Positions 45,301-57,884 of a DNA stretch of 64,000 bases are shown piece by piece. Location: positions 22,347,188-22,411,187 of the forward strand of contig CM033747.1 of the NCBI GenBank assembly GCA_019671005.1, given 5' to 3'. Position 1 is the stretch's first letter, and each line of letters opens with the position of its first letter. A model generated the notes under the pieces. It did no database searches. It was not told the DNA's origin and was given only the letters and a program-made list of their open reading frames with translations. Both the position numbers and the translations under genes were made by a program. The DNA comes from Hibiscus mutabilis. Its lineage: Eukaryota > Streptophyta > Magnoliopsida > Malvales > Malvaceae.

Positions 45301-46792
45301 AACCCTAAGTTAGACTTGAATCCATAAACCCTAATCTTCTCTATACAAACCAAAATATGTAGGGTTTAAATCCCAACTCAATAACATGATTCTAACATCA
45401 TACAAGCATGATTCTAACTTAAAATCAACCATTGATTCTTAAAATCATAAAAGCCCCAATTTGTTCATAAACCCTAATTTCTTCCACATATCAAATCTCA
45501 TCAACCAAGCTAGTATTCTATAAATTATTTGCATCAAAAGATAGAGCTCGAAAAGTAGAACAACTTTGTAGTTCGAAAGATTACCTAAAAATCGAGATTT
45601 GGGGCTTAAATTGAGCTTGGAAATTTTTTTCTTCTTTCCTCTAGATCCCATGGTACATGGCTGGAAAAAGATGAATATTTGTTCATATTTTTCTATTCTT
45701 TTACACTTGTAACTATTAAATGAATTTTAAATTCATTTAAATAGTGAAATTACCAATTTAGCCTTTAAATCCAATGGCTAATTTAATCTCATCCAAAATT
45801 AAGGGCCAAGATTAAATCCATGCATATTTCATCTTCCAAAAACGTCCTCAAAATTTCAAAAATATTTCAAAATTGCCATCACTGCCAAATGACCAATTTG
45901 CCCTCCAACTAGCCTTTTTTACTAGTTTGTTTCAAAATTGCCATTCTATTATAATCTAACTAAATTAGTTCCTTCTCAACTAGCCACTATTCCATAAATA
46001 TCATTTTATGATTTTCCATGGCTTATGGAACAGTCTCTGAATTTTACACTCAACCTGATTTCCCAATATTCACTAAATACTTCTACTACGATTTTACCTT
46101 TACCGAGCTATTGGATTTATTTCGAAAATTCTATATTTCCATATTTGGAAAATAAATACTATTATCTCATAAAATCTTCCTTTCTTAATGACTTAGACTA
46201 AATTTTTCTAACTCAGTCTATTATTCTGATAAGTATAAAAAATCCTCCAAATGGTGAAATAACAGTTTTGCCCTCAAATCCAATGAATCCATAATGTACC
46301 ACATGTCATCATCCTTCATCCAATGGTCTAGATTTAATCTTGAGTTAATAGTTTACCAACTTTTCCCTTGTGATTTTCCAAAATTATGATCTTGCCATTT
46401 TTCATCCAACTGCTCATATCTAACATAGAAAATCAACTTAAATCCAAGGGTTCATATTCTTCCAACACAAAGAAAATATCTTAGACATGTAAAATGAAAT
46501 AATTAACCTTGCCTTATAATCCTTCAGAATATTCTGGATATTCGATTCGATCCGATTATCCGAATATTTTTATGAACTTTATCACTTTATAGCCTTTAAT
46601 ACAAACTCCGTACAAAAAATCTGGGTAACACGAAAACGTCATTCTTGGGGGTAAACTATTCATTTACGGGGTTAAAATACACAACTTTTGAAAATTACAC
46701 TTTGGTCACTAAACTTTTCCAAAGTTTATACTTTAGCCACAAAACTTTCAAAATTTACATTTTGGTCACTAGCCAAAAATTGGGATATTAAA
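39364..46792 (-). repeat. 3' LTR of element B (interrupted)
   Basis: It begins TGTAAAACCCC and ends at GATATTAAA, so the terminal CA appears mutated to AA. Hairpin 39701-39726, GTGCTAACCATCCGCACGTA-type tandem units 40110-40200 and core 40242-40267 correspond to the 5' LTR. The non-inserted length is about 3.95 kb. Confidence 0.87.
40475..43953 (+). mobile_element. Solo LTR, gypsy type (3.5 kb), inside element B 3' LTR
   Basis: It starts TGTAACACCCCGG and ends GAGGGCTACA. The corresponding 5' LTR of B lacks it (about 58653-58660), which gives its limits. Flanks ATCAT and ATTGC differ, so the right target copy may be altered. It has a hairpin after ATCACTAAG (42761-42790), tandem units near 42200-42400, a dense cluster of GTACCGGTACG motifs at 43215-43530 and a palindrome GGTTTACC/GGTAAACC at 43882. 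Confidence 0.82.
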
Positions 46793-46805
46793 ATTCTTCC
46801 CCTTA
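46793..46805 (-). promoter_or_regulatory. Polypurine tract of element B
   Basis: Minus-strand AAGGGGAAGAATT next to the 3' LTR border, as in element A. Confidence 0.7.
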
Positions 46806-46858
46806 AGAAAATTCGTCCTCAATTTTCAATACATACATAATTCAAAAAGGTGAGGAAA

Positions 46859-47107
46859 CTACTTTCTCATATCTTTTTCTCTTTCCCAAGTCATTTTTTT
46901 GACTTCATAATTTTGCCAAATAACTTTAACAAGCAAGATCGTCTTATTTCTTAGTTCTTTGAATCCATGTGCCAATATATTTACCGATTCTTCCTCATAA
47001 ATTAAATCCGGTTGAATCTTTATTCCTTCCGGGGTAATGATATGTAAAGGATCTGATCGATACTTCTTGAGCATCGATACATGAAATATATTATGAATGT
47101 TGTCCAT
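46859..47107 (-). pseudogene. Element B integrase tail and chromodomain
   Basis: The 82-residue frame reads HNIFHVSMLKKYRSDPLHII, the conserved end of gypsy integrase, followed by KELRNKTILLVKVIWQN and MTWEREKDMRK, the chromodomain. Compared with element A it retains more of the integrase C-terminus but stops before the usual FEDEFS-type end. It is the clearest coding remnant of B. Confidence 0.85.
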
Positions 47108-48463
47108 TTTCGAAGGTAAGACTAACTAATAAGCCACCAGACCAACTATTTTCATAATCTTATGTGGTCTAATAAATCTTAGACTCAACTTCCCTTTTTG
47201 TCCAAACTATAACACTTTCTTCCAAGGTGAAACTTTTAAGGAATACTTTATCATTAACTTCATATTAAATATCTTTTCTTTCACGATCAACAGATAATAT
47301 CAATCATTCTAAAGAAATTCTAGATTGCTTCGAACCATTCTTACTTTATTCTCTGCATCCTGAAATAAATCAGATTCAATCACCTTTTAGTCCTCTTTTT
47401 AACTCATTATCATCAGGGATATAAATTACCCCTTGATAATATGAACATCCTTTAGACTTAACATCAAAATCTTTAATTTTCTCTTTTCACCTCACGGAGT
47501 TCTTTCCAGACATATCTTATCTTTCATCTGTAAATCTTTGATCCGATTTGTCAAAGTAGATTTGAACTGAAGCTATGTTATCAATATACTATTTTCTTCT
47601 AAAGGTAATTGGGCATTTAATGCTTATAAGCCAAAGAATGACTTTTGGCTAAATATATCAACTATTACTTTAGCCTTATTACATCAATACACATCCCAAC
47701 CTATTATAAAACGTATTGTTGAATAAGGTAGAATCCTTACTAGATTCATACTGCACTAATACTAGTGTTACTATCAAATCTTATTCTACTAGTAATAATA
47801 TAATCGTAATTTAATCTTATAGGAATATTACTGCTTCTTTTGACTAACATCACTGGAGCTTCCTAAGGTGATATACTGGGTCATATAAAACCTCAATCTA
47901 ATGACTCTTACAACTAGATCTTTAGCTTTCTCAATCTAGTAAGAGCCATTCTGTAGAGTATAATCAATATAGGTCCAATATTGGATTAAATCCAATCCTA
48001 AACTTAGCCTCCCAATTAAGCGTCAAGCCTGACAGGTCCTCTTGGGCAACCCATTTAAATCTCACAAACAATAGAAATACTCTCCTAGCTTACCCTTGAT
48101 GCTCGGTATCCATAGCACAAGTTAAATAATTTTCACATTGGTAGCAAATTCTAATAAAAACTCTGCATGCTCATGCATGCCAATTATCACAACACTCACA
48201 TGATTGGTTTTGTGGTTTTCTTTAATCTCCAACATTAATTTAAAATGTTAGAGAGTTCCTAATTTTCCTTTTCCCGGTCTCTTAGCTGGACTATGTAATA
48301 ATTTTAGTTTGATATCTTTGCCGGGAATCCTCACCACTTTTTAGAAGTGGTGAAATAAATAATGATTCATTATTCCTCTTTACGAGTTGTGACCTCTGTT
48401 TAGATATTTTCTCATTCTGAACCCTTTGCATTGTCTTTGGCATAATTTACTGCTCCATGGAAT
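47108..48463 (-). pseudogene. Element B pol remnant
   Basis: Heavily decayed. At about 47835-47925 on the minus strand a GFI.PSISP.EAPVMLVK pattern, with stops at the dots, is the RT N-terminus (normally GFIRPSVSPWGAPV). Other domains are not readable. Large deletions removed most of RT, RNase H and integrase. Confidence 0.6.
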
Positions 48464-49710
48464 TGTAATACCCCTAAAACCGGGTCAACCATAGCCAATA
48501 AATTTTGTATTTGAAATGGTCCTTTGAGATATAGAAAATTTGCATAACTTTATTTGGTGGCTAATAAACATTCTAAGTTAAATTAGAATGTGAAATTAAT
48601 TATATATATTATGACTTAAAAATTTGGAAGTGTGATTTGTAATATCCCAAAATTAACTTAGAAATATGATATTAATAAGATAGCTAATTTAAGTGTTTTA
48701 ATGTAACACTCGGTTGATCAAATAAATAATATTGGGATTAAATTCAAACAAGGAAGAATTGGATAACCATTTTAGAAAGGGTTTAACCGAAAACTTTGAG
48801 GACTTAAAGATTTCATGTTGAATAAGCTTTATTTGGGGGTTAATACACATGTCATATATGTGAGTATGCGCGTGGGGGTGGATTTTTCGGTTTTAAGGGA
48901 AAGGAAAGAGCAGGCTGTCTTCATTCTTCCCCAAAATTTGAACCGGTCACCATTTTAGAGGAGATAGAGAGCTTGCTAGATCATCGTTGCTAAAAATTTC
49001 AAAGCTTTTGGAACAATCTTAGAAGGAATTCGAATAGATTAAAAGGAAGGTAAGAATTTCTTGTAACCTCTCTCTTAGAAGCTGAAATGTTGGTTGGAAA
49101 TTTAGCTATTCTTGCTTCATGAGTTGTTGTTACTAGGATTCAATTGAGAATGATCTTAGGATTCAAATTGCATGTCTTAAGATGCCATGCTTTCTTGGGA
49201 TTTTGTTAGAAAGAATTGAAGTTATGGACAGTTTCGAAATCCTTTGTAGAATCTATAGAATGGCTTTGAATTTTGGACTGCTTTGATTGTATATGAATAT
49301 ATTCCGGACTGTTTTAAACACACATATGTATATACATGAATTTTGGACTGTTTTGAGAGTATATGAAAGTATGCGAATTGTTTTGTATGTATGTGAAAAC
49401 ATGGGACTATTTTGCACATCTAAGGGCTGTAAAAGGGTCCATAAATGATTACTTGGTGATGTTAATGGACTGTTTTTGTATTATTAAGGATTGATTTGCA
49501 TCTATAGGGGTTGTTTTACATTGATATAAATGTTGGTGGACTGTTTTGTGGACATAAATATGGATATATGAATGCTAGGGACTGTTCTGAATGTAAATAC
49601 ATGAACTTGGGAGCTATCTTAGACATGCATGAGAGTGAACATAAATTAAATTAACATGTTAGAACTACCATCTAGATGAATAATGAAGCTAAAATCAAGC
49701 CTAGTGAAAT

Positions 49711-49737
49711 CTGCCCAGAAAACTCTGTTCTGGGCAG
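49711..49737. other. Perfect 10-bp stem hairpin
   Basis: CTGCCCAGAA and TTCTGGGCAG are separated by seven bases (AACTCTG). Confidence 0.8.
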
Positions 49738-51639
49738 TAACTTTGAAAATTCACTATAAATTGTATGAATTGAATTTAGGGATGAAATTTATATGAATAG
49801 AACCTTAATATGTCTATTTTCATTAGAAACAAACGAAATGGAATTCTGGATTGTAAAATGGATTTTAGAAATGAAAATCTAAGGGACAGTGCAAACTGTC
49901 CAGTAATGCAATTGGTCTGTCTTTAAGCTAAAAACTGTATTAATTGGTAATGAATTAAAATTCAAGGCCTATATGGTTAGAAAGACAATTAAATTATCTT
50001 TCTAATGGTGTAAACCAATTGAAATTCTGACGTACGGAATGAAAGTTATGCATGTTTAAGTAAATAGTGCGCAAGCTGCCTGGCAGCAGCAGTCTAGGTA
50101 TTTTGGACAGTATTGTAAACTGTTCTATAAACAGTATGGACAGTTTAGTTACTGCCCTTTTTCTGCCCAAGTTGGAATGTAAACAATGTTGGCAATGAGC
50201 AGTAATATATGTATATGAATGTGCTGTCTGTTTTATGCATGTAATGTATTAACATTGTTGCAATGATAAGTAATTGTGAAAATATATTGGACTGCTTGAG
50301 ATAGATAATTATCATACTCAATGTACCTTGTTTAACATGTGTCTACTTGTATGAATTGTTAGAGCAAGGAGTAAACCTTGTGGAGGAAGAAAGGAGTGGC
50401 CAAACTTGTGGCAAACACAAAGGAAATTGGATCCAAGACAAATAAGCTATCTTGGAGTATTGTGAGTGTAGTTTTGGTAGGGTTAGGACTTAGGTCCTAA
50501 CCAAAATTTACATGTCTATCTTCTTGCTATTGATATGCCATGATAATGAGCTTAATTAAACTTGAATATGAATTAAAAGGGAAGATTGGACTAAGATGAA
50601 ATTTGTGAGTAAGTAATAGCATGGAAATGGATAAGTTAAATTATTTAGAAAGAAATGTGTAAACATTGTATGATTCCATGCCTTGAATGATTCCATTCAA
50701 ATTACTTGCCTGAGTTACACTGTGGATGTAAATACTTGATTTCTTGTTCTTGATTGTGCCTATTCAAGTAGTGGCATGTATGTATTATAATGATATATGA
50801 TGCCAGATCCTTGTATCATGAATGCAATTCACTCGAATGCTTACTACTTGAAATGCTTGCTATTTGAAAAGCTTGTCACTTGAAGTGCTTGAAATGCTTG
50901 AATCCTTGTACTTGAAATGTGATCTAATTGAAATGTTTGAATCCTTGTACTTGAAACGTGATCTATTTGAAATGCTTGATTTCGTGTCTTGGATGTATTC
51001 ATTCAAATTTCTTGCTTAGAATTGCTCTTATGATATAAATACTTGTAAAAGTGATATAACTAGATGCCTAAGATGGCATATGTAAAATGTTTACTTGAAT
51101 AACAAGTTAAATTGCAAAATGCTTAGCTAAGGCTCAACTAGCCTAAGGGCTAAGCTTGATCTTGAAATACTTGTTTGAATATAATCCTTGAACATGAATT
51201 GTCTTGCCTTGAACATGAAACACATGAAAACATGAAAAGTAATTGTAGAGCTAAGGCTCAATTGGCCTAAGGGCTAAAGCATGATGTTGCTATACCTTGC
51301 TTGAATTGATTATTGAATGATACATGACCTTGAACTTGAAAAGCTTGATAATTCTTGATTAAATAAAGTGTAATCAAACAACCTTGGTTGCTAGTTGAAT
51401 AGGTAGAAGGGCATGCCTTAGAGTCTAGAGCTCGTTGTGTTAGGGTGGACTACGGTCCAGGGCTAAGGCCCCTAATTGGCGACAGACGAAGGGTACATAT
51501 GTGGTCTTTGGCGACAGTAGGAGGGTTGACCAGTACTATGGTACATCTTGTGGCGACAGTTGGTTGGAGACTCGATTACCTAGACAAACTATAAACCAAG
51601 GATTGTGTTAAAAGATAATAAATGAACTAATATAACCTT

Positions 51640-51900
51640 GAATACTTGAATTACTTGATATGTAAACTTGAATACTTGAATTACTTGACATGTAAACTTG
51701 AATACATGACATGTAAACTCGAATACTTAAATTACTTGACATGTAAACTTGCTACTTGGATTACTTGACATGTAAACTTGAATACTTGAATTACTTGACA
51801 TGTAAACTTGAATACTTGAATTACTTGACATGTAAACTTGCTACTTGAATTACTTGACATGTATTCTTGAAATGACAAGCATGTAAACTTGAACTATTTG
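51640..51900. repeat. 30-bp tandem repeats (ACTTGAATTACTTGACATGT type)
   Basis: A unit near TGTAAACTTGAATACTTGA plus ATTACTTGACA recurs about eight times, some copies shortened. The wider stretch 50840-52760 is rich in ACTTGA. Confidence 0.85.
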
Positions 51901-51975
51901 CTACTTGATTTGTATACTTGAACTTCTTGTTACATGATTGTACTTGAAAAAGATCTCGATCTTACTTGAATTAAT

Positions 51976-52185
51976 GAGTGTTGCTACCATGTACACCTTG
52001 TACATGAAAATATGGACTGTTTTATGTGATTAACATGTAAAACTTGAGTGTTGCTACCATGTATACCTTGTACATGAAAATATGAACTATTTTATGTGAT
52101 TGACATGTAAAACATGAGTGTTGTTGTCATATATACCTTGTACATGAAAATATGAGCTGTCTTGAAATGTTAAAATGTATAAGAA
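51976..52185. repeat. Three copies of a 70-bp tandem repeat
   Basis: GAGTGTTGCTACCATGTA starts at 51976, 52046 and 52116 (third copy slightly diverged), followed each time by CCTTGTACATGAAAATATG. Confidence 0.85.
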
Positions 52186-52842
52186 TACTATATGGACTGT
52201 TTTGTCAATGCGTGATCAAATTATGAGCTGTTTTGAAATGTTAAAATGTATAAACATGTAAAATGGACAGATTTGAATAAATTAGAGGTCATCATGAACT
52301 GTTTTGCTTGTATATGTGTATATATGTATTTAATGGAATCTACATACCTTGCTGCCATGTATTGCTTACCTGTGATTAAAATGGATTGTTTAAGTATGCT
52401 AACGGAACATACATTAGGTGACAATAGGTGTAAAATGGGGCTGTTTTACATGTGTGAAGAAAATATGAATTCCGTTGTTACTTGAATGAATGGGTATTAC
52501 TTGTAAACATAACTTGAATGACAAGCTTGAAAAGAAAAGTGGTTATACTTGACTTGAGATGTATGTATATTTCCTGAATATGTACTTGACTTGAATTGAA
52601 ATGTGTATATTGCTTGAGTATGTTACTTGACTTGAAATGAAGATTGAGCAAAGCTTGAATTCAAATGACTTTATAATTAATTACTTGATAATTGCTTGGT
52701 ATGCTTGAATACCACTCGAATGACTTGATAACATGCTTCTTGATAATTGCTTGTTTTATTACTCGAAATGCTTGCAAACCTTATCTAGGGTCAAAGTCCA
52801 TTTAAATGGAACTTGGACAAATAATTGGTTAGAACTAGGGAT

Positions 52843-52872
52843 ACCTCACTAAGTACATTTTTGTACTTATTA
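52843..52872 (+). promoter_or_regulatory. Conserved LTR hairpin, variant stem (solo LTR 48464)
   Basis: After CCTCAC the stem is TAAGTACA/TGTACTTA with loop TTTT, longer than and partly different from the element A stem. Confidence 0.55.
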
Positions 52873-53750
52873 CTCTTGTCTCCATTCTTCCCACCCTAAG
52901 GATAAAGGATTCGATCGTTTGCTTGACCCTGAAGTCAGATTCCTGGAGCTTGAACTAAGGCACAAGAAAAAGCATAAGTATGAATCCATACTTGTTTGTC
53001 TAGATTTGTATATAGTTAAGCTAGGCCATGCATTTGATATTTTGAAAGCTTGTATATGATTATGAATTTGGCCTCTAATGTGCGAAGGCTTGATTGCTTA
53101 AATTTGAAGTATGTAATGACCTAATTTTCTTGTGAATGGAATAGTAAGCTGCGCAAATAGGAACTCAGAGATTAAGTGAACACTTGCTAGCCATTGTATG
53201 TTATTCGAATGTCACATGTTCATGGGTAGGTAGTAGTTAACTTTGAATGAAAATTTTAAAGTAACCAAACAAAGTAAAGACCTATAATGAATAAGGAACT
53301 TGTTTATGCTTATATGATTAAATATGAGGTCTAGGTGGTAACTTATCACGAATGATAAACATGTTACGCTTGCTTGAGATTGGATTGAATATATGTACAT
53401 AAAAGCATGACTAGTTAAACCTACATGAAACATCTACATGACTTGAACGTAATGAGATTGGGTACAAAAGAATATATTCTTGTCTAAGTATGATATCTGA
53501 ATGCTATGCATGGTCCCATGTTTAAATAGTAAACATCTTTAAATGTAGAATTGCAAATGTATAACCAAGTTGGTAATCTAGGATGAATAAAATACATATG
53601 CTTGCTGTATGATAATATATGAACGTTTAAATGCCTTGTTAGTCGCTCAACTCATCTAATAGGGATGAGTTCTTGAAAAGTTTTAAATTATTCATGTTTC
53701 CAGTAACGCTCATGAGTCTGTTTACTACTAAACCGGGTGGGGGTGTTACA

Positions 53751-54563
53751 AGAATTTTGAAATACATAGGACAGTCAATACTTCTTTGTACCTGACCTCT
53801 AGTCTTCTATGAGCTGTTATAACAGGCTCTCTTTCTGTCTATAGGAAGCGATTAGAAGCAAATCAGTTCATTTTATTAAACTTGCACTCATACCCGTAAA
53901 TAATCCAATTGCCCAAATAAAGGTGTAAGAAACTCTGTTGCATCTCTAGGATAAACTTTGTTACGGAACACTCAAATAAAGAATTTCTAGTTAATAGACT
54001 TTTGAGTATGTACCGTAACATTACTTTATCAATTACGGGTTTAATCTTTCAGATGAGATAATACTTTTTCTTTGAGCCTCCTCTGGTCATCAATACAGAG
54101 TTCCTTTAACATAACTTTTATATCATTATACCATAGATTAAAAATCATATGATCTCCATTAATATATCTCTGAAAATATAGTGTGTCAAAACTCTTAATT
54201 CTTTTGCAATCGATGCCTAAGCAGGCTAATTCATGACGCAGCTAATGTCTGGAAGAAAAGCCCTTAATCTAGAACATGCATATCATGTTACTCTGGTGCC
54301 TCTGCACCATGCTAAACGGAGGGTAGAATATTATCATTAACCTTATTATGCTCGTGAATCTCTTATTAATCCACTTGCCTAAACATCCGACACAATTCTT
54401 TTACCCTCACCCATTGGAATTTAACATTATTATCACATTGAAGTAAGCAATTACATTCATTCCAACAAGTAAAATCATCAGTAATTCTGACATCCTAGTG
54501 GCATGTATACACTTTTGACCTTTACCATACTTTGTTTAACTCCAAAATCAGCTAAACCTATAT
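53751..54563 (-). pseudogene. Element B 5' internal remnant
   Basis: This is the part of B between the solo LTR and the primer site. No gag or zinc knuckle could be read. Confidence 0.5.
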
Positions 54564-54574
54564 CTCTGATACCA
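54564..54574 (-). promoter_or_regulatory. Primer-binding site (initiator tRNA-Met), element B
   Basis: The minus strand reads TGGTATCAGAG six bases from the LTR border (54580). Confidence 0.88.
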
Positions 54575-54908
54575 AAAAATGTAACACCCCTTTTCGTATC
54601 CATATAACGAATACGAATCAGGAATGTCAAAACTTTACTATCCTTAAATATACATGCTCTCAATTATCTTAGCATGCAACTCATCACCTATGGTTATTCT
54701 TATCTTTGAATATCTCCAGAAACGCCAATTATTATGAAACCATAACGAACTTTAAAGGCCAATCACGACTCAAATAGGTTTAGCAAGTATACATGCCACT
54801 ATAATAATCAAACCTCAACTAGGATGTCGATACTATGATTACTTGTTGAGCTTTCCATATTGATGCAATGCTCTTCTCACTCTCATCTTGATTTACCTAC
54901 GTGTGCAT

Positions 54909-57884
54909 TGTAATACCTCATAATTATGGTTAGCGACCAAAATGTAAAACTTGAAAAGTTTGGTGACCAAAATGTAAAATTCAAAAAGTTTGGTGCCAAA
55001 GTGTAAATTTTGAAAAGTTTAGGGACTAAGTTGTAATTTTCAAAAGTTATGTAATTTTGTCCTGTAAATAAATAGTTCACCCCCAAGAGTGGCATTTTTG
55101 TGTTACCCGGATTTTTGATACGGAGTTTGTATTAAGAGCTATAAAGCATTAAAGTTCGAGAAAAATCTAAATAATCAGATTTAATCGAATAAATGAGAAA
55201 TCTTTTATGAGATACTTTAGGAGATATTTTATTAAAATAAGTCAAGGGTAAAAGGGTCATTTTCATGTCTTATTTTAATGGAAATTAATATGGACTATTG
55301 GATTAAAGATTACTTTTCCATGTTTAATCTTAGCCATTGGAAGAAAAATGGCAAGATGGTAATTTTTGAAGATGGCAAGGACAAAGTTAGTAATCACTAA
55401 CTCCTTGGATTAATTTGGGCCATTGGATGATCAAAATGACATGTGGCAATTTATGGAACCTTGGATTTAAGGGACAAGATGGTCATTTTGCAATAGAAAG
55501 AATTTTTAATTCAAAATGCTTATTATAGATGACAAATGGCTCAAATTTAAGTCAAAAGAAAATTCAAGATTTCTCACAAATTCTCTCAAGTGTTCGGAAG
55601 CTTCATAAGGTAAGGGGGAAAATTTTTGAATTCAATTTTCAAGCTTATTTCTTTGGATTTTGGATGAAAGCATGAAACAAAGAATTAATCTCTATGAAAT
55701 TATCTATCTCTTGGTACCATTTATTCATGTTTTCCTTATTCTCTATCTCTTGGTACCATTTATTCATGCTTTCCTTACTTAAAACCTTAGTTTTGAGAAA
55801 TTGATGGATAAAAGGGATGTTGAATTAGGATGAATTAAGGTTAGTTTTTTTATGAATATGTTGTTGTAGAATCATATTAAGGCTTGTATGATGATTGAAA
55901 CTACATGGAAATAGCTAAACCCTAAATTGTTCGAAGCTAGGGTTTTAGTATAAAAGTTGAATTTGGATTGATTTTGATTTGGTAATGATTGTGAAAGCTT
56001 GGAAATGATATTTAAGTGTTAACTGTACTAATTTGGAAACTTGGAAAATCATAAGGATGGTTTCGGCAATTTGTAAGAATTAGAGGAAATTATGGAAAAA
56101 TTTCCATAAAATTGGAAATGTTGAAATTACGATTTTACAAGCTTTAAAATGTCATTTGGAACATTTTATAAGTTTGTAAAAACATAGGGACCAATTCAAA
56201 AATCTTGAAAAGACTGGGGACCACTTCAGCAATTTGGAAGAATTTAAGGACTAAAGTGAAAAATTATTTTCATGGAAGCATTATGCTGGAATGAATGTTA
56301 GAATGAGTTATAAATCATTCTTTGAGTAAATGTTGGAAGAAATACAAAGTATAGAGGATGAAATGACTTATGTCATGAAACTAATATTTGGAAAATATTA
56401 GGGTGTTTATTGGAAAATTATTCCTATATTGTTTATGTGTTAGTAAGATACTAACATATAATTTGGAATATACTTATGGCATTTTTAATACACTTGTAGA
56501 CTGTGAACAATCGAGATCGAATTAGTAATCGAGGAAAGGAACATGACCAAAGTTGATCTTAGTGAGGCTAGTTGGACATTGAAAAAGTATAAAGTGTCAA
56601 GGTGAGTGCATTTTCATGCATGGATAATATTATGATTATCATTTGGAAGACTTGTGATAAGTCTACCTTATTAATAATTTCTTGATAGTTATATCATGAA
56701 CTTATATTTGACATGTTGAGAACTGTCAAAGGTAGAACTATGATGCATTTGATCACTAGATATATCATGTATGTATGTTTATGGTATTTTGGGTATGAAC
56801 TGCCTTAGCTTGAAATCATGATAATTATATTGCCATGGATGAATTGAATATGGAATTGGAAAGTATGCCCAAGTAAGTTACTGAGGTATAGAGTATAGTT
56901 GGCATACCATAGAGTCAAGCGGTTTAGCACTTCGGTGCGGTTTATTAACACTTGGGTGTGGTTCTTTTGCACTTATGTGTGGTCTCTTATCACTTAGGTG
57001 CGGTGTATTAGCATTTTGGTGCAGTTTTGACTCGTGTACTCAAGTCCTCAAACTATGTTGGGCAATAATTTATTTAATAATAAATGGTTAATAAATTAGA
57101 GAGTAGGCAAACTCTCGGATAATGATAATAAATGGTAAATAATTTAGAGAGTAGGTAAACTCTCGGATAATGGCAAATATTAATAGGATTTACGAATCCA
57201 GATTATATTATGTTAATATTTGATTAACATAAGGGAAATAAAGGAATAGTGATCAAACTGCATGTTTATTATATTATTGTTATAATTCAAGCATGTTGAT
57301 TTATGTTAAAAAAATTTATAATGCATCACTAAGTATATACTTAGTGTGTGATGTTTTTCACGCGTAGGTAGTAATCCCAGACATGAGTAAGGAGTACCGA
57401 CATCATCATCCATAGGGATAATAGTCGTATCGGTAATTTACATCTTTGATGTATTTTGATTATCTCTAGTTGGCATGTATAAAATAATAGTGGCTCGCTT
57501 TAACTAGTTTAGATATGGTTTATAATATTAATATCTAGATAAGTGGTTACTTTATAACGTGGAATATATTAGTTTAAAGAAATTACTTGTAATGGAAATC
57601 GGGTAAAGTTGTAAATTTGGTTTTTAGAGTAATCAAGATCATTTTTAATTTAGACAGTTTTAAGCAGTTTTCTTAATTAAAATGTGTTGTTATAAACTGC
57701 TAAGTTGCTGGCTGAAAACGAAAGCTATTTGACGGGTTAAAAAATTAGGATTTTGTTTTACGCAATAAACTGAAATTTTTGAAAATTGCTATTTTTGATT
57801 AAATTGAGTATTATAAAATACGGGTAAATATTAGGTGGCATTCCTTACTAGTATTAAGAATTAAATACTGGTAAGGGTATTGCA
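54909..57884 (+). mobile_element. Solo LTR, gypsy type (3.0 kb), inside element B 5' LTR
   Basis: TGTAATACCTC at the left and GGGTATTGCA at the right bound 2,976 bp. Flanks TGCAT and TGCAC are a 5-bp duplication with one mismatch; the intact site is visible at 39684-39694 in the 3' LTR of B. Core 56892-56916, CACTTNGGTGTGGT-type units 56925-57020, hairpin 57324-57350 and GTAGGT at 57364 are present. It is related to 35045-37930. Confidence 0.87.
57324..57350 (+). promoter_or_regulatory. Conserved LTR hairpin (solo LTR 54909)
   Basis: Reads CACTAAGTATATACTTAGTG, a perfect 20-bp palindrome; GTAGGT follows at 57364. Confidence 0.6.

Larger units (their letters stand above)
48464..53750 (+). mobile_element. 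Very long solo LTR (5.3 kb) inside element B
   Basis: TGTAATACCCCTAAAACC at the left and GGGGGTGTTACA at the right bound 5,287 bp. Flanks GGAAT (48459-48463) and AGAAT (53751-53755) are a target duplication with one mismatch. Core 51402-51425, GGCGACAGT units 51478-51570, ACTTGA-rich arrays 51640-51900, 70-bp repeats 51976-52170 and the hairpin 52843-52872 follow in the usual order. No gene is inside. A smaller insertion near 48649-48710 is possible. Confidence 0.8.

Noticed and set aside
50840..52760. A CRISPR-like array from regularly recurring ACTTGA words
   Set aside because: Units are tandem and degenerate without unique spacers, and the genome is a plant.
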